Positions 20,649 through 32,512 of a DNA stretch of 64,000 nt are shown one piece after another. Numbering within the stretch: the first letter of the stretch is position 1; every line of letters starts with the position of its first letter. This DNA comes from Amanita rubescens. Taxonomy: Eukaryota; Basidiomycota; Agaricomycetes; Agaricales; Amanitaceae. Below the pieces are notes generated by a model, which was not told the origin of the DNA, searched no databases, and saw nothing but the letters and a program-made list of their open reading frames with translations. The stretch spans positions 248,001-312,000 of the forward strand of contig WION01000011.1 of the NCBI GenBank assembly GCA_015039365.1. The letters run 5' to 3'. Made by a program: the position numbers and the translations under genes.

Positions 20649-22056
20649 GTATTGGAGAGCAATGAGCGTCTAAATGTCGTTTGTATTTGAACCATGTTCT
20701 GTGCCTAACAGGCTGGTTGCATAAGTATCATTGTTTGGCGACTATCTTTCCCCTTCAGTAATGTCGACCTGGTATCAGAAGCGTTAGAACAGGGGCTAGA
20801 AATAATTATATCTTCGGAACAGTAAAAGAACCGGGAATCACGATACATCGGGTGGTGCTGTTAGTCGCTTGCTAGCCGATCAGATGAGGATAATTATACA
20901 TCTTCGGATTACTTTACGTCGGTAAGTTGATAGTCAATTTCCCGCGATCTGTCTCTTGTCTCTCATTCATAGTGATTCAACGTCTTCGATTTCTTTATGG
21001 AACTGTTTTTCCTTCATGTGACTTTGGGACGGGGGGGCGGTTATCAACTTCTTGCGGTGGCTCCAGTCAACTGGGAGGTATTGGCTTCCTGGCAGTCGCA
21101 ACGTCCTGGCCATGAGGGTCGTGTTAAAAACGTGGAATGTCACTGTGTGACATGTGACATCTCTGTTCTCTGACTCGCTGACTCAACTGAAGAAGTTCCC
21201 CGAACACAAACATGAACCCTCTCATGGGGTATATCTGGACCTTGGGTCATCTGCCTTGAACGGCAAAGCTTTTAAGAAGGGATGAGTGACACCGTCAACA
21301 TCGCTGGGTTGGGTTGTGGAGACGGAACTTTCTTCCAGTCGTACGCTATCCAAGCAAACCCGCGCTCAGTTACTGATTATCAATAGGCAATATGTCGTTC
21401 AAAGCAAATTTAGGCCTAACCATTTTTCGTTGTAAATGGGGACAGTCGGACTGGCCATGCCGATCCGGCAATGTGTCGTGCAAGGAACATCAAGCGAACC
21501 AAACGTCAGTTACATTCACAGGAAGTTGACAGCGGTCTTGCAGTCTCAATTTCATCGAAACGAGGATGGCGTACGCTGCCCCCTCAAGGCAGTTCGCTTC
21601 ACAACACGCAAATATGCCCAAAAAGGGAAGCTCAACAAAAATATTTAATTTATACATTGTAAGAAATTGGTAAAGATCGACGGACGTGTATTGGACCCTG
21701 CCGAGCGAATGTCAAGCAAAGGAACAGAGGCACACACCACAGAGGCTTGAAGCACCTGATGTGTCGTAGTGCCACTGTAACGACACAGCCACGCTCCCGT
21801 GATCCAACCCTTTTGTGCAGCTCGCGCGGTGCCGTCAGCTGCTGGCAATAGTTTATTGCTTCCCCCCTTACCCAGCCTTACCCCGAGCCCTCTTGTTATA
21901 AACATTCTCGGTTACTTTCTTACGTTTGTAAACCTCGGTTCGTGGTAATCAACGTGAGTTGGATTGGCCCTGATAACGGAAAATGCAAGGCTAGGCACCA
22001 AATTTACGCACGGTTCAAGCAATGGCGTTTGGTCATCCCCTGATTCCCGAACACGA
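20649..22056. other. Divergent intergenic region between paralogues 6 and 7
   Basis: No gene seen. This is the inverted counterpart of 2.93-4.68 kb. It includes a gttgacagcggtcttgcag module at 21527 and a tataattatttc stretch near 20809. Confidence 0.5.
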
Positions 22057-22297
22057 GTGGTGAGCGGTCAGGGCGACTTAACGTAACATTTTTACCTACG
22101 TAACGTGTCGGTTTGAATGATGGAGCCAAGAGAGAAGTGATTCGGTGAAATATACCACAGGGCGGATCTCATTCTCATGCGCAAACAACGGAGTTTCCTG
22201 ACTGGTTGAGCAGGAGAATGGTGTTCATGTGTCTAATACGAGTGGTGAGCGGCCAAGACGACAAAATACCGGAAACAGAAACACTGGAGGTATTTAA
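22057..22297 (+). promoter_or_regulatory. Promoter of paralogue 7
   Basis: Distal GTGGTGAGCGGTCAGGGC (22057-22074), then gacttaacgtaac; proximal gtggtgagcggccaagac (22242-22259); TATTTAA (22291-22297), 61-67 bp before the ATG. Confidence 0.6.
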
Positions 22298-22357
22298 CCT
22301 GGCGCGTACGAAGCCAACCTCAGACTCACGTCCTCAGATACAAGTCTTACGATCGAA

Positions 22358-22885
22358 ATGCACTTCTCTTCGCTCATCCTCGCTCTCACCGCTGCCTCTG
22401 CTGCCTCGGCCGCCACGATCGCCCAGCGAAGCTTCTTCTATCCGACTTTCCTGAACCTCAATGGAGCCACTGAGGCTTCGGACTATCTCACTTATAAGCT
22501 CGTCCCAACTATCTATGGTAAGGTGCTGGCTGTATATTCCGTCTGCCGATGCTTATTCGTGATTGTAGATTGTTTCACGGCTTGCAACGGCGTCACCGGC
22601 TGCAACTTTGTCAACAGTAAGCCAATTCGCACTTAGAGATATGTATGATCCTAAATCTCTTTTAGCTTACCACGATGTCAATGGCAAGGTCGGCTTTCTT
22701 TACTTTTTTTTTTGTTTAAGTCAACACCTTCTAATGGATTTGCACAGAATGGCAGCCCGGAACTTACTTGCTCTATGTACAAGACGTGCCATTATGCTAA
22801 CACCGCTATCAACAAAGGTGGCCAGACTCAACCCTCCGGACTTCTTGACTACATCACTGAGAGCGATGGCTGGTGCAAGTATTAA
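22358..22885 (+). CDS. Paralogue 7: secreted six-cysteine protein with QR propeptide
   Basis: Exons are 22358-22517, 22569-22616, 22666-22688 and 22748-22885; the product is 122 aa. After the signal peptide (MHFSSLILALTAASAASA) comes ATIAQR, so the KR seen in paralogue 8 is QR. The mature part begins SFFYPTFLNLNGATEASDYL. Exon 2 gives DCFTACNGVTGCNFVN, the same type as in paralogue 8. Exon 4 begins NGSPELTCSMYKTCHYAN and ends GLLDYITESDGWCKY. It is the inverted partner of paralogue 1, but exon 2 differs in type, which suggests local conversion. Confidence 0.87.
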
Positions 22886-23138
22886 ATGGGATCGAGGGTT
22901 TCATGATGTTGTGTAGTCTTACGTACTTTATCCAAGTTTGTCGTTCGTGAATTCGCTATTGTCAATGACTATGTGTTTGAGTAAAACGGCGCGTTTTTGA
23001 AAGCAGGAAGTTGGGTTTGAATGTACCATGTTCATACACGGTCTAAGCGAGTAGTAGTATTGAACGACCCGAGATGATTGGAGTATGACTTACCCGCCGA
23101 TCCGTTTCTAAATGCACTGTTTAACGGATTTCGTTAGG

Positions 23139-23455
23139 CAATAGCTCGGGGTCGTCGGGTCGTTGCCTTCTTCTTCCCTTCGAGTGCTGGAAGGAGCGGG
23201 TGGTTAGATACGGCTAGCACGTCGAAATTTCGACGTGCCTTCCAAATCTGGGAGGTGCCGGCCATATTAAGGCCGGTGGCCGATGGACATGTGACGCGGA
23301 CTTGCGTGTCAAATCCTTTTATTACTACCAAGGGTTTGCGATGATAACAAGTGAAAGCTCGCCTTAAAGGACAGCTACAAGAGCTGTTTCAGCTTCATTC
23401 GCAAGCCGGTGGCCGGAGACGAGAGGAGGATGGAACGGGATCAGGACGAGGTAAG
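23139..23455. other. Insertion with palindromes and an exon-like frame
   Basis: Unit homology to paralogue 8's flank (26.0 kb) breaks after ttcgttag at 23138. The inserted sequence has a perfect 22-bp palindrome, a ccggcc/ggccgg hairpin (23258-23276) and a plus-strand frame (LKGQLQELFQLHSQAGG, then RRREEDGTGSGRG) that ends at a good splice donor (gacgag/gtaagt). It may be an end of a mobile element or a captured exon. I do not recognise it. Confidence 0.35.
23217..23238. repeat. Perfect 22-bp palindrome
   Basis: The two arms GCACGTCGAAA and TTTCGACGTGC are exact reverse complements with no spacer. Confidence 0.9.
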
Positions 23456-24860
23456 TTTCTCTCTTTCGTACTACGACCTATGATTGAACGCGCGGGATGC
23501 CATACACCGCGACAGAAGGCTGAAGCACTTGCGCGACTCGGGAACTACTCAATCATGAGTAGTGAGGCTCCGGCCAACTGGGAGGTTGGCTTCCTGGCTG
23601 TCGCGACTCGCAACTGGCTATAAGCGTGGTCGTGCTACAGAAGTGGAATGTCGGTCTCGCTGACTCAACTCGGGAAGAAATTAATTGCTAGTTCTCACTT
23701 GCACAGTATCCTCCACAATCGGCTGACACGTCATCATCTCGCATTATATATACCTCTTGGCCCGTCTACTGGATAGTTCTCCGAATCACAAACGTCCACT
23801 GTCTCATGGTGCCTCCCGCCTTGAACAGGAAAGCTTTTAAGGAGGATGCGTGGCTCACTATCAGCATCACTCGGTTGGACTGGCGACGGCTTGGCTGATG
23901 ATGAAACGCGACTATATCTTTCCCACTTTCTTCCAGTCGTACGCTATACAAGCCAATTCGCGCATCAGTGACTGATTATCCCTCCCCGGTACGTCGCGAT
24001 CGACTACTTATGATCCGAGTGGAATAACTAGGGACTTGCCAATGGTAGAATGACCCCGCATCTTACGGTTAATGAACCTTGGGATACCCGAGCAAAATTA
24101 TCTGAGCTCCATCTCCGAAACGGGCGGTTTGCGAACCAACCAACGAGTGAGTACATAAGTTAGCAAAATTTAAGCCTAATGAATGTAAATGGGGACAGTC
24201 AGACCGGCCGTGCGTCCAGGTAACATCAAGCGAAGCAAACGTTAGCCACAGCCACAGGACGTTGACAGCGGTCTTGCAGTCTCAATTTCATCAAAACGAG
24301 GATGGCGTACGCAGTGTTTTCTGTACCCTATAATACAATTCTTTTCCTCTTCGAATTGGCTACGGAATTTGTGCGCCCTCAAGGCAATGAGCTTCATGCA
24401 AATACAACATGCAAATATACCCAAAAAGGGAGTTGAACGGAACGAGGCGAGTTTTAAATGATATTTTATATATATTTGAAGAAATTGGTAGAGATAGGCG
24501 GACAGGTATTGGACCCTGCCGAGCGAATGTCAAACAATCGCGAGGAACAGATGCATCCACAAAGGCTTGAAGAACCTGATGCACGTGTCCTAGTGCCACG
24601 CTCCCGTGATCTAAGCCTTTTGTTCGGCTAGCGCGCGCCGTGCGGTGGCATCAACCTCAGAAAACTGGCAATAGTTTATTGCTTCCCCCCTTACCCCGCG
24701 TCTTCCTGTTATAATCATCCTTGGCTACTTTCTTACGTTTGTATCCCTCGGTTCGTACGAATCAACGTGAATCCGACCACAAAAAATACAAGGCTAGGCA
24801 CCAAGCTTACGCATGGTTCAAGAACCGGCGTTTGGACATCCCCTGATTCCCCAGCAGGAA

Positions 24861-25115
24861 TGGTGAGCGGTCAGGGCAACTTAACGTAACATTTTCAGCC
24901 ACATAACGTGTAGGTCTTGAATGATGAAGCCAAGACGAAGATCGAGTGACTTGGTGAAACATACCACAGGGCGGATCCCATGCGCAAACAACGGGGTTTA
25001 CTGGTTTGTTGAGTACGAGGTCAAGAAACGATATGGAGGCGTTCCTGTGTCCAATACGAGTGGTGAGCGGCCAGGGCGTCAGAATAGCAGAAACATAAAC
25101 ACTGGAGGTATTTAA
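24861..25115 (+). promoter_or_regulatory. Promoter of paralogue 8
   Basis: Distal tggtgagcggtcagggc (24861-24877) with aacttaacgtaac; proximal GTGGTGAGCGGCCAGGGC (25061-25078); ATAAACA; TATTTAA (25109-25115). Confidence 0.6.
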
Positions 25116-25175
25116 CCTGGCGCGTACGAAGCCAACCTCAGACTCACGTCCTCAGATACAAGTCTTACGATCGAA

Positions 25176-25700
25176 ATGCACTTCTCTTCGCTCATCCTCG
25201 CTCTCACCGCTGTTTCTGCTGCCTCGGCCGCCACGGTGGCTAAGAGAAGCTTCTTCTATCCGACTTTCCTGAACCTCAATGGAGCCACTGAGGCCTCCGA
25301 CTATCTCACTTATAAGCTCGTCCCAACTATCTACGGTAAGATGCTGGCAGTATATTCTTTCGGCCGATGTTGATTCGTGATTGTAGATTGTTTCACGGCT
25401 TGCAATGGGGTCACCGGCTGCAACTTTGTCAACAGTAAGCCAATTCCTACTTAGAAATAAGTACGATTCTGAATTTCTTTTAGCTTACCATGATGTTAAT
25501 GGCAAGGTCCGCTTTCTTTACTTTTTTTGTTCAAGGCGACGCGTTCTAATGGATTTGCACAGAATGGCAGCCCGGAACTTACTTGCTCTATGTACAAGAC
25601 GTGCCATTATTCTAACACCGCCATCAACAAAGGTGGCCAGACTCAACCCTCTGGACTTCTTGACTACATCACTGAGAGCGATGGTTGGTGCAAGTATTAA
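25176..25700 (+). CDS. Paralogue 8: secreted six-cysteine protein with KR propeptide
   Basis: Exons are 25176-25335, 25387-25434, 25484-25506 and 25563-25700; the product is 122 aa. The signal peptide MHFSSLILALTAVSAASA is followed by ATVAKR, a good Kex2-like site, and then SFFYPTFLNLNGATEASDYL. Exon 2 gives DCFTACNGVTGCNFVN; exon 4 gives NGSPELTCSMYKTCHYSN and GLLDYITESDGWCKY. It shares long flanks with paralogue 7, so the two form a recent tandem pair about 2.8 kb apart. Confidence 0.87.
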
Positions 25701-27000
25701 ATGGGATCTAGGGTTTCATGATGTTGTGTAGTCCTACGCACTTTGTCCAAGTTTGTCGTTCGTGAATTCGCTATTACCAATGACTATGCATGTGTCCGAG
25801 TAAAACGGAGTGTTTTTTGAGTTGGGCTTTGAACTTCAGTGCGCCATGCTCATACAAGGTCTTAAACCTGTGACTAAACAGCCTTAGCAGGATTGGTTCT
25901 CCGAACCTAGTCGTCTGAGTCAACAAAAGCGTGTCCTGCAGCAAACTCTTTCCTAACTTGACCAATTCATCGTTTCTAAATGCGTCACGCGCACTGTTTG
26001 ACTGATTTCGTTAGTGTATATGTAAAGTTGTATGTCGAAGGCTACTTAGTAATGACGCAAGGTAGATAGAGATTTGTTCTACAACTCGGACTTATATGTA
26101 CATCATAAATTATTGGACTGCCTCGAAGACCTATTGTTGGACGACGTCAATGTTTATTTGCACACTTAGTTCGGGAATCAGGGAGATCGCAGACAAATCA
26201 TGGTTCAGTCCGAGACATTTCGAAAATTCTGCACGTTCTCACAGAAGCGATGTGGTACGGAAAAGGTAATTGAATAAATGATGGTACACTAACGAGAAGA
26301 GCGCCGCAGCGCTGGTAAACTGGGCGCCTTCCAGCTGTATTTTGGCATGTTTCCCTATAAATACAATTATGTAATCCGGAAAAGCCCGTAAATGAACCTT
26401 CCACGTCGACCGTCGTCGTGTTATTTCGGCGACGAACTTCGCTCCCTCTGAACCCTACTATCTATCTATGTCATTTGAGTACCTGGTTCCACAGTTATGT
26501 TCTGCGTCTGGCCAAGTGTATGTCATCACAGGAATGTACGTACCCAAGCCAAGAGCCAAGACTCCGGATATGTGGCTCAGCGGTCAATTGATTCAATCCT
26601 TCCCAGTGGGCCTTACCGTCTCGAATGAAATGAAGAAAGCGATGTTCGGAAGAAATTGAAAGCGGTCGTACTGAATAACTACGTGACAATGAGAGGCACA
26701 TCTCCAGGTGACACAGGGTAACCTATATTATCCTCATCGGATCAGACAGTGCGTGTCTGAGTGTGCCGCTCCATTGCACCGCACTGTTTCCCCTTCACGT
26801 GCGTTTTCCCGAAGTTATAATTATTTCTACCCCGTTTTCTTACGCCTTTGATCCTCGGTTGATATCAATCCAGGGGAGAAATGGGCGACAATGATCGCGG
26901 ACAAAGAAACTTCGTACGGCACTTGTAATCTGTTAGGCACGAAGCTTGCATACAGTTCAAATAGAAACGACCTTTAAAGATTCATGGCACCCCGATACGA
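25701..27000. other. Spacer between paralogues 8 and 9
   Basis: No gene seen. The first 300 bp match the flank of paralogue 7. The stretch 26770-27000 (ttgcaccgcactgtttcccc, then ttataattatttctaccccg) matches 41800-42030 upstream of paralogue 12. Confidence 0.45.
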
Positions 27001-27246
27001 GTGGTGAGCGGTCAGGGGAGCTTAACGTCACAATCTCCGCTACGTCACCGGTGCATCATTCACTGAGGATGGAAGATCCAGGTGTTTTGGAATGCAGCAC
27101 GACGCAGACAAAACGGGACTCGCAGATTCGTTGCGCGCGGCTTTCACATGTTCAAGGGACGATAGTTATATGTTCCTAATTCTCCATACAAGTGGTGAGC
27201 GGCCAGGGTGTCACAACAGAAGAACATAAACAACAGAGGTATTTAA
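27001..27246 (+). promoter_or_regulatory. Promoter of paralogue 9
   Basis: Distal GTGGTGAGCGGTCAGGGG (27001-27018) with agcttaacgtcacaat; proximal gtggtgagcggccagggt (27192-27209); ATAAACA; TATTTAA (27240-27246). Confidence 0.6.
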
Positions 27247-27309
27247 CCTGGCGCGTACGAAGTTAACCTCAGACTCGAGTCTTCAGATACTACTAGTCTT
27301 ACCATCGCA

Positions 27310-27814
27310 ATGCACTTCTCTTCGCTCCTCCTCACTCTCACCGCTGCTACTGCGGCATCGGCCTTCTACTATCCCACTTTCCTCAATCTCAACGGAGCTA
27401 CCGAGGCTTCTGATTATCTCACTTATAAGCTCGTCCCAACTATCTATGGTGAGGGTGCTGGCTATACATACTTTCGCTCGATGTTTATTCGTGATTGTAG
27501 ATTGTTTCCTCGCTTGCAATGGAGTCACCGGCTGCAACTTTGTCAACAGTAAGCCAATTCCCACTTAGAAATAAGTATGATACTAAATTTCCCTTAGCTT
27601 ACCACGACGTCAATGGCAAGGTCGGCTTTCTTTACTTTTTTTGTTCAAGTCGACGTGTTCTAATGGATTTGCACAGAATGGCAGCCCGGAACTTACTTGC
27701 TCCATGTACAAGACATGCCACTATTCTAACACTGCTATCAACAAGGGTGGCCAGACGCAGCCTTCCGGACTTCTTGACTACATCACCGAGAGCGATGGTT
27801 GGTGCAAGTATTAA
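27310..27814 (+). CDS. Paralogue 9: small secreted six-cysteine protein, no propeptide
   Basis: Exons are 27310-27448, 27501-27548, 27598-27620 and 27677-27814; the product is 115 aa. The signal peptide MHFSSLLLTLTAATAASA precedes FYYPTFLNLNGATEASDYL directly. Intron 1 begins gtgagggtgctggc, as in paralogues 15 and 16, but exon 2 (DCFLACNGVTGCNFVN) is intermediate between the two main types, so this copy is a mosaic. Exon 4 starts NGSPELTCSMYKTCHYSN and ends GLLDYITESDGWCKY. Confidence 0.86.
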
Positions 27815-29846
27815 ACGAGGCGATGGGCGATTCCATGTATTGATGTCGTGTACTTTTACGCCTTGAAAAGGTTTTTCTTGTTGTGCTAGTTGGGTTTCGT
27901 GATTCGTGCAATTTCAGTGTACTCTTGTTCGTATTCCAATGATGACGCATGATCAAAGGACAAGAAATGAATGTGTCGGACGTTCAAGCCCGCCTTCAAC
28001 TCCTTACTGTCCATTGAGCTATCGGACAAGCTTTTCGTGTGCTACATCATACTATTCAGACGGATCAAACCAATAATGCTGCATATCGGTGTGGCGTTAA
28101 AGGGGTGTGGAGTTGTGAATGCTTTGTCCGGCTATTTCGGGTTTTGATTCGGAAACATATGCCCATTTATCTAATCGTAACGCCTTTCCTTCATATACGC
28201 TGATGCGTCGACGTCGCACCTCGGTTTCAAGTTCATCCCGGATTGCTCACACTAGGCGGTAATGTGCGCATCGACCTGAGTGCCGCGGGAGGACATGAAA
28301 GTGAGTTCATTATGGAAAGATTGTTACCAAAATTCGGCGCGACGAACCGGGGACAGAAAGAGTTATTTATGAAACAATAGAGTACTCCCTGCCGGTGAGT
28401 ACTCGCAAGTCTGCTGAAATCGTGAGTAGCCTAATCTCATGTGTTACGCTCATGCTGCTTTGCCGAATATTGGCAATCTTCGGAGCATCCATTATCCCAC
28501 ACGCTCTGGCAGTATGTCATCGTGGACCGCGATCTTGATTTCCGGCCATCAGCGTTAGCAGTGACATTTCCTTGGGAACCATAGTGACGTATAACCTTTC
28601 CTTCGGTCACGAAAACCCTGAAGCTATTTAAATAAGCTACATTCCCTGTATATTATTAAGTTACTAACTGTTAACAGTAAATAGTGATGACCCACGTTTG
28701 TTGACACCGAAATTGGGTAATCGTCTGTCAGATGATGCGGCATATTGTTCGATCTGTCACCTGCACAAACTACTTCAGAAAGAAGATGGCTGCGACAGAA
28801 TACGATTGTTGACGTTGAGGCATCGCTGCATGTCGATCTTCAGGGTACGCTCACCTAAGGCAGGCGCTCCATCATAAACGGCTGCTGGTCTCCACGTCAC
28901 CTTGATTTTTGACATCCTGATTCTCTGGTGAGCATGATTGACACGAATTTCGGTGTCAAAATTTTTGCGTCACTGCGGAAGGGGTTTTTACAGCAATTTT
29001 TCCTGATCAGAGCATTTAAGGAAGAGAAGAGGGTGACCTTACTGTCGAGAAGAAGGCTGGGGCGTGGGAGGATATATATCTACTTCAAGATGACCGGCAA
29101 ATTGAACAGGGTTTGCTTGGCACCCTGGTCACATTTCCGCTCTGAGATGTCGACTGGAATTGTCTTCCTCGTTTCGATCTTCCACATCACCATGACGAAT
29201 ACCTCGTCTGCGTTCAATATTGACACCGTCGCCTCGCTTGTGACATGTCACTATCCTGCGCCGACGTGCACACGTCGTTCTGCATCATCTTCAGTCACCC
29301 ATTTCGATTTCAACTCCTTGTACCCTTGAAGTGGTTGGTTCACTAACCTGCTTCTCGACTGGCACGTTTGGGAACCGTGACGCGTAACCGGGTGGTTTCG
29401 TGCGTGACGCGTGACGGACAGCGGCATCGCCTCCGACAAAACTCAAGTCAGCCCTTCATGCTAGCATGCTCTTCCAACGGCAATCTTGCTCTCTCCGGAT
29501 CTTAGTATATTATCTGCGTTACAGACTGCTCAATCTACATGGTCCCCCTGCCATATTCTGGGTGTGATCAAGTACTACATACTATTTCACGACCTGGCAA
29601 CGGCGACTCGACAACCAATACTGCCAAGTTTGCTGGAACCACTCCAAGAAGCTGACGTCTCACTCCGCAAGAAATGAGTACCGAACTACTGCCAGAGGAA
29701 ATCGACAACCGTCTTGGCGCTGTCCCGCCGGCGTTTGATCCTCGGTTGATTTCAATCAAGGCAAATATGTCCAAAATGGTTGCAGAGAATGGAATTTCGA
29801 AACTTGTTATCTGTAAGGTACATAAATTAGTGGCTCCCCAATAAGA
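27815..29846. other. Spacer between paralogues 9 and 10
   Basis: No gene seen. It holds the standard unit blocks: cggatcaaaccaataatgct with gcgttaaaggggtg (28058-28105), aaccctgaagctatttaaat (28613), and the 28920-29330 segment matching 8.0-8.4 kb. A 133-codon frame at 28928-29329 lies in that repeat and is not conserved in other copies. Confidence 0.5.
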
Positions 29847-30091
29847 GTGGTGAGCGGTCAGGGCAGCCTAACGTCACGATCTTTGATACGTAACCAGTGG
29901 GCTTTGAACGATCGTTCATTCAGGAGAGAAGACCCAGGAGTTTTGAAATGCATGCCAAGGCCGGCAAAACGGGCTTTACAGACTTGAACACATGTTCAGG
30001 AAACGACATTTGCATGTTCCTAGCTTTCCGATTTGAGTGGGGAGCGGTCAGGCAGTCACGACAACAAAACATAAACATTAGAGGTATTTAA
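29847..30091 (+). promoter_or_regulatory. Promoter of paralogue 10
   Basis: Distal GTGGTGAGCGGTCAGGGC (29847-29864) with agcctaacgtcacgat and tacgtaaccagtgg; proximal gtggggagcggtcaggc (30037-30053); ATAAACA; TATTTAA (30085-30091), 69-75 bp before the ATG. Confidence 0.6.
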
Positions 30092-30159
30092 CCTGGTGCG
30101 TGCAAGGTCAAACTCAGACTTGCGTCTTCAGATTCATTCACCTACAGTCTATCTTCGCA

Positions 30160-30684
30160 ATGCACTTCTCTTCGCTCATCCTCGCTCTCTCCGCTGTTTC
30201 TGCTGCCTCGGCGGCCACGGTGGCAAAGAGGAGCTTCTACTATCCCACTTTCCTCAATCTCAACGGAGCTACTGAGGCTTCCGACTATCTCACCTATACA
30301 CTCGTCCCAACCATCTATGGTAAGGTGCTCTCCGTATCTTCTTTCACTCGATGTTTATTCGTGATTGTAGATTGTTTCCTCAAGTGCAATGCTGTCGCTG
30401 GCTGCAACTTCGTCAACAGTAAGCCAATTCCCACTTGGAAATATGTATGATACTAAATTTCTTTTAGCTTACCACGATGTCAATGGCAAGGTCAGCTGTC
30501 TTTCCGTTTTTTGTCCAAGTCGACGCGTTCTGACGGATTTGCACAGAATGGCAGCCCGGATCTTACTTGCTCTATGTACAAGACATGCCACTATTCTAAC
30601 ACTGCTATCAACAAGGGTGGCCAGACGCAACCTTCTGGACTTCTTGACTACATCACCGAGAGCGACGGTTGGTGCAAGTATTAA
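30160..30684 (+). CDS. Paralogue 10: secreted six-cysteine protein with KR propeptide
   Basis: Exons are 30160-30319, 30371-30418, 30468-30490 and 30547-30684; the product is 122 aa. Signal peptide MHFSSLILALSAVSAASA, then ATVAKR, then SFYYPTFLNLNGATEASDYL. Exon 2 gives DCFLKCNAVAGCNFVN; exon 4 gives NGSPDLTCSMYKTCHYSN and GLLDYITESDGWCKY. An in-frame ATG at 30100 lies in the leader, but the signal peptide sets the start at 30160. Confidence 0.87.
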
Positions 30685-32209
30685 ACGAGGCAATGGGCGT
30701 TTCGATGTGTTGATGTCATGTAGTCTTACGAGATCATTCGAAAGTTTGTTGTACTAGTACGGTTTCGTGATTCGTGCAATTCCAATGTCCTGTTCCTGTT
30801 TCATTCATGATGCGTGGGTTTGAGGGCTAGAAATGAATGAGTAGGAGTCATCCGACGTTCAAATTAACCCTAGGCCGCTGTAAGGGCTCATCTCGGTTAG
30901 GTTCGGATAAGTAAAACGGGTCCATCACCTGCTGCACGGATCAAAATCGCCATGCTACATCTCGGATGGTGTTAAAGGGGATGGAGTTATGAATAAGTTC
31001 GTGCCAAACCTTTCTGCAAAGCATTTATTATAAATAGCACTAATAGGAACTCAGCGTATTCCCTCTGTGGCGTCCGTAATTCGCGCTGCCTGTGATGTGT
31101 CGCTATCATGGGCTGACGTGCATGGGTTGTGGGAACATCGTCGTCCGCATCACCAGCGGTCAATTATCACACATTCTGTTTTTGACCGTTATAAGTCGAC
31201 ACAAGAAACTTCGCTTCGAGCAAAATTCAAAGAAATAAAGTAATTGCCCTCGGGATCAGATCCATCATCCCAACTCTCTGACAACCCTCACAGCTTCTCC
31301 TCATCGATTACCCCATCCGTTATCTTAAAAAAAAAATCCCATCACTGGCGCCCTCCGGGCCGACTGTGATATTCACTTCTAGTCGATAACCATCACTCCA
31401 CTTTGAGCTCGTTTGTTGATCGACACCTCCTTCTGTGCGATGACCAAGGCTGAGTGCAGATGGAAGCGACTGACCCCAGTCAGCTCGGCGGCCCATGCTC
31501 CGATCGGACTGAAGCCACTGCTACATTTAATCTCATCAGTAAGTTCAGTCGACGTTCAATATCTATCGCTACTTTTGATCAGACACCGGGTACCAAGTAA
31601 GCGGTGGACCGACGAAGATTCTCACGACAGTATTTATATTTACTTCGACTGGAAAATATCTACAGAATGGATCTGACACGTATTGGACCTTATTCAGTGC
31701 TGTAAGAAAGCAAAGCAGACGTGAGGCACGCCCTCAAGACGTTGACAGCAGACTTGAGATCGAATTTGAGCTTCTTCCGCGTATGTTCATGCAAATACAA
31801 TATACCCAAAAGGGAAAGTGAACAAAATTAGATTCGTATGTAAGTTTCTCTAATTGGAAACAGCTGAGATACATTAAACCTTCTTAAGTGAGGTAACGTC
31901 GGGCACAGAAGATGAGGCACATCTACGACCCAAGAAGTTGGGAGCGGTTTTATCGTTCCAATCCCACCTGAACGACCCAATGCATGCTCCATAGCCCATT
32001 GTTTTGTGCATCGGAACGCCTGTAGAAGATGCTTGGCTCAAATGTTTACAGTGTTTTTCTTACGAATTTTGTGCTCCGTTAAAATATGAAGGCGGGGAAA
32101 AGGCCACGAGGGCCGCATTAATGAAGCTTTGTGACAAACCCAAGTTAAGCACGACACTTGCACGTGGTTCAAGAGCTGATATTTAGATATCCCTAAGCTT
32201 GCCAATACG
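30685..32209. other. Spacer between paralogue 10 and the exon-1 relic
   Basis: No gene seen. The 30.93-30.98 kb stretch has the gcacggatcaaaatcgcc block with ggtgttaaagggg. From 31.23 kb the sequence is a diverged copy of 9.7-10.9 kb. Confidence 0.45.
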
Positions 32210-32228
32210 AGTGGTGAGCGGTCAGGGC
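32210..32228 (+). promoter_or_regulatory. Distal promoter box of the relic at 32409
   Basis: The box gtggtgagcggtcagggca is intact and is followed by ggttaacgacac. No TATTTAA box is seen before the relic. Confidence 0.45.
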
Positions 32229-32408
32229 AGGTTAACGACACCCACGCTATGTGAGTGGTAGGTTTTGAACGATCGGACAGAGTTCCTACATCCTGCGAAA
32301 CGTATCACAGCGCCGGCTAATCGTAGCTTCCGAACCAGACGGGCACAAACGTCCACATGACCGGGACCTGTCTCTGGGCGGCCAGGATCTTGCGGCTTGA
32401 GACTAACA

Positions 32409-32512
32409 ATGCGCTTCGCTGCTGTCGCATTGGCTGGAACACCAACGTTTTCGTTGGTCTCAACGCAACAATTGGAGCTCCCGAATATTTCACTTATACA
32501 CTTACCATCCCA
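32409..32512 (+). pseudogene. Exon-1-only relic of a paralogue (paralogue 3 type)
   Basis: The sequence starts atgcgcttcgctgctgtcgc and then shows cgttggtctcaacgcaacaa and ttcacttatacacttaccat, matching exon 1 of paralogue 3 with a deletion in the signal-peptide part. Right after the position where intron 1 should start, the sequence jumps to the 3-prime flank of paralogue 3 (cgagtcgtcgcac, compare 11821), so exons 2-4 and their introns are deleted. Confidence 0.7.

Larger units (their letters stand above)
19460..22950 (-). repeat. Inverted segmental duplication, right arm
   Basis: This is the counterpart of 2105-5870. The arms are about 3.5 kb and separated by about 13.6 kb. The intergenic part is about 0.36 kb shorter here (2016 against 2374 bp between start codons). 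Confidence 0.7.
22886..24860. other. Spacer between paralogues 7 and 8
   Basis: Apart from the insertion at about 23139-23450 (listed separately), this is repeat-unit sequence. The 23880-23950 and 24240-24420 blocks match 3960-4020 and 3400-3530 in reverse, and 21280-21660 directly. Confidence 0.45.

Noticed and set aside
28928..29329. 133-codon open frame as a gene
   Set aside because: It lies in a repeat-unit block whose other copies (8.0, 44.1, 46.9, 50.0, 53.0 kb) do not keep the frame.
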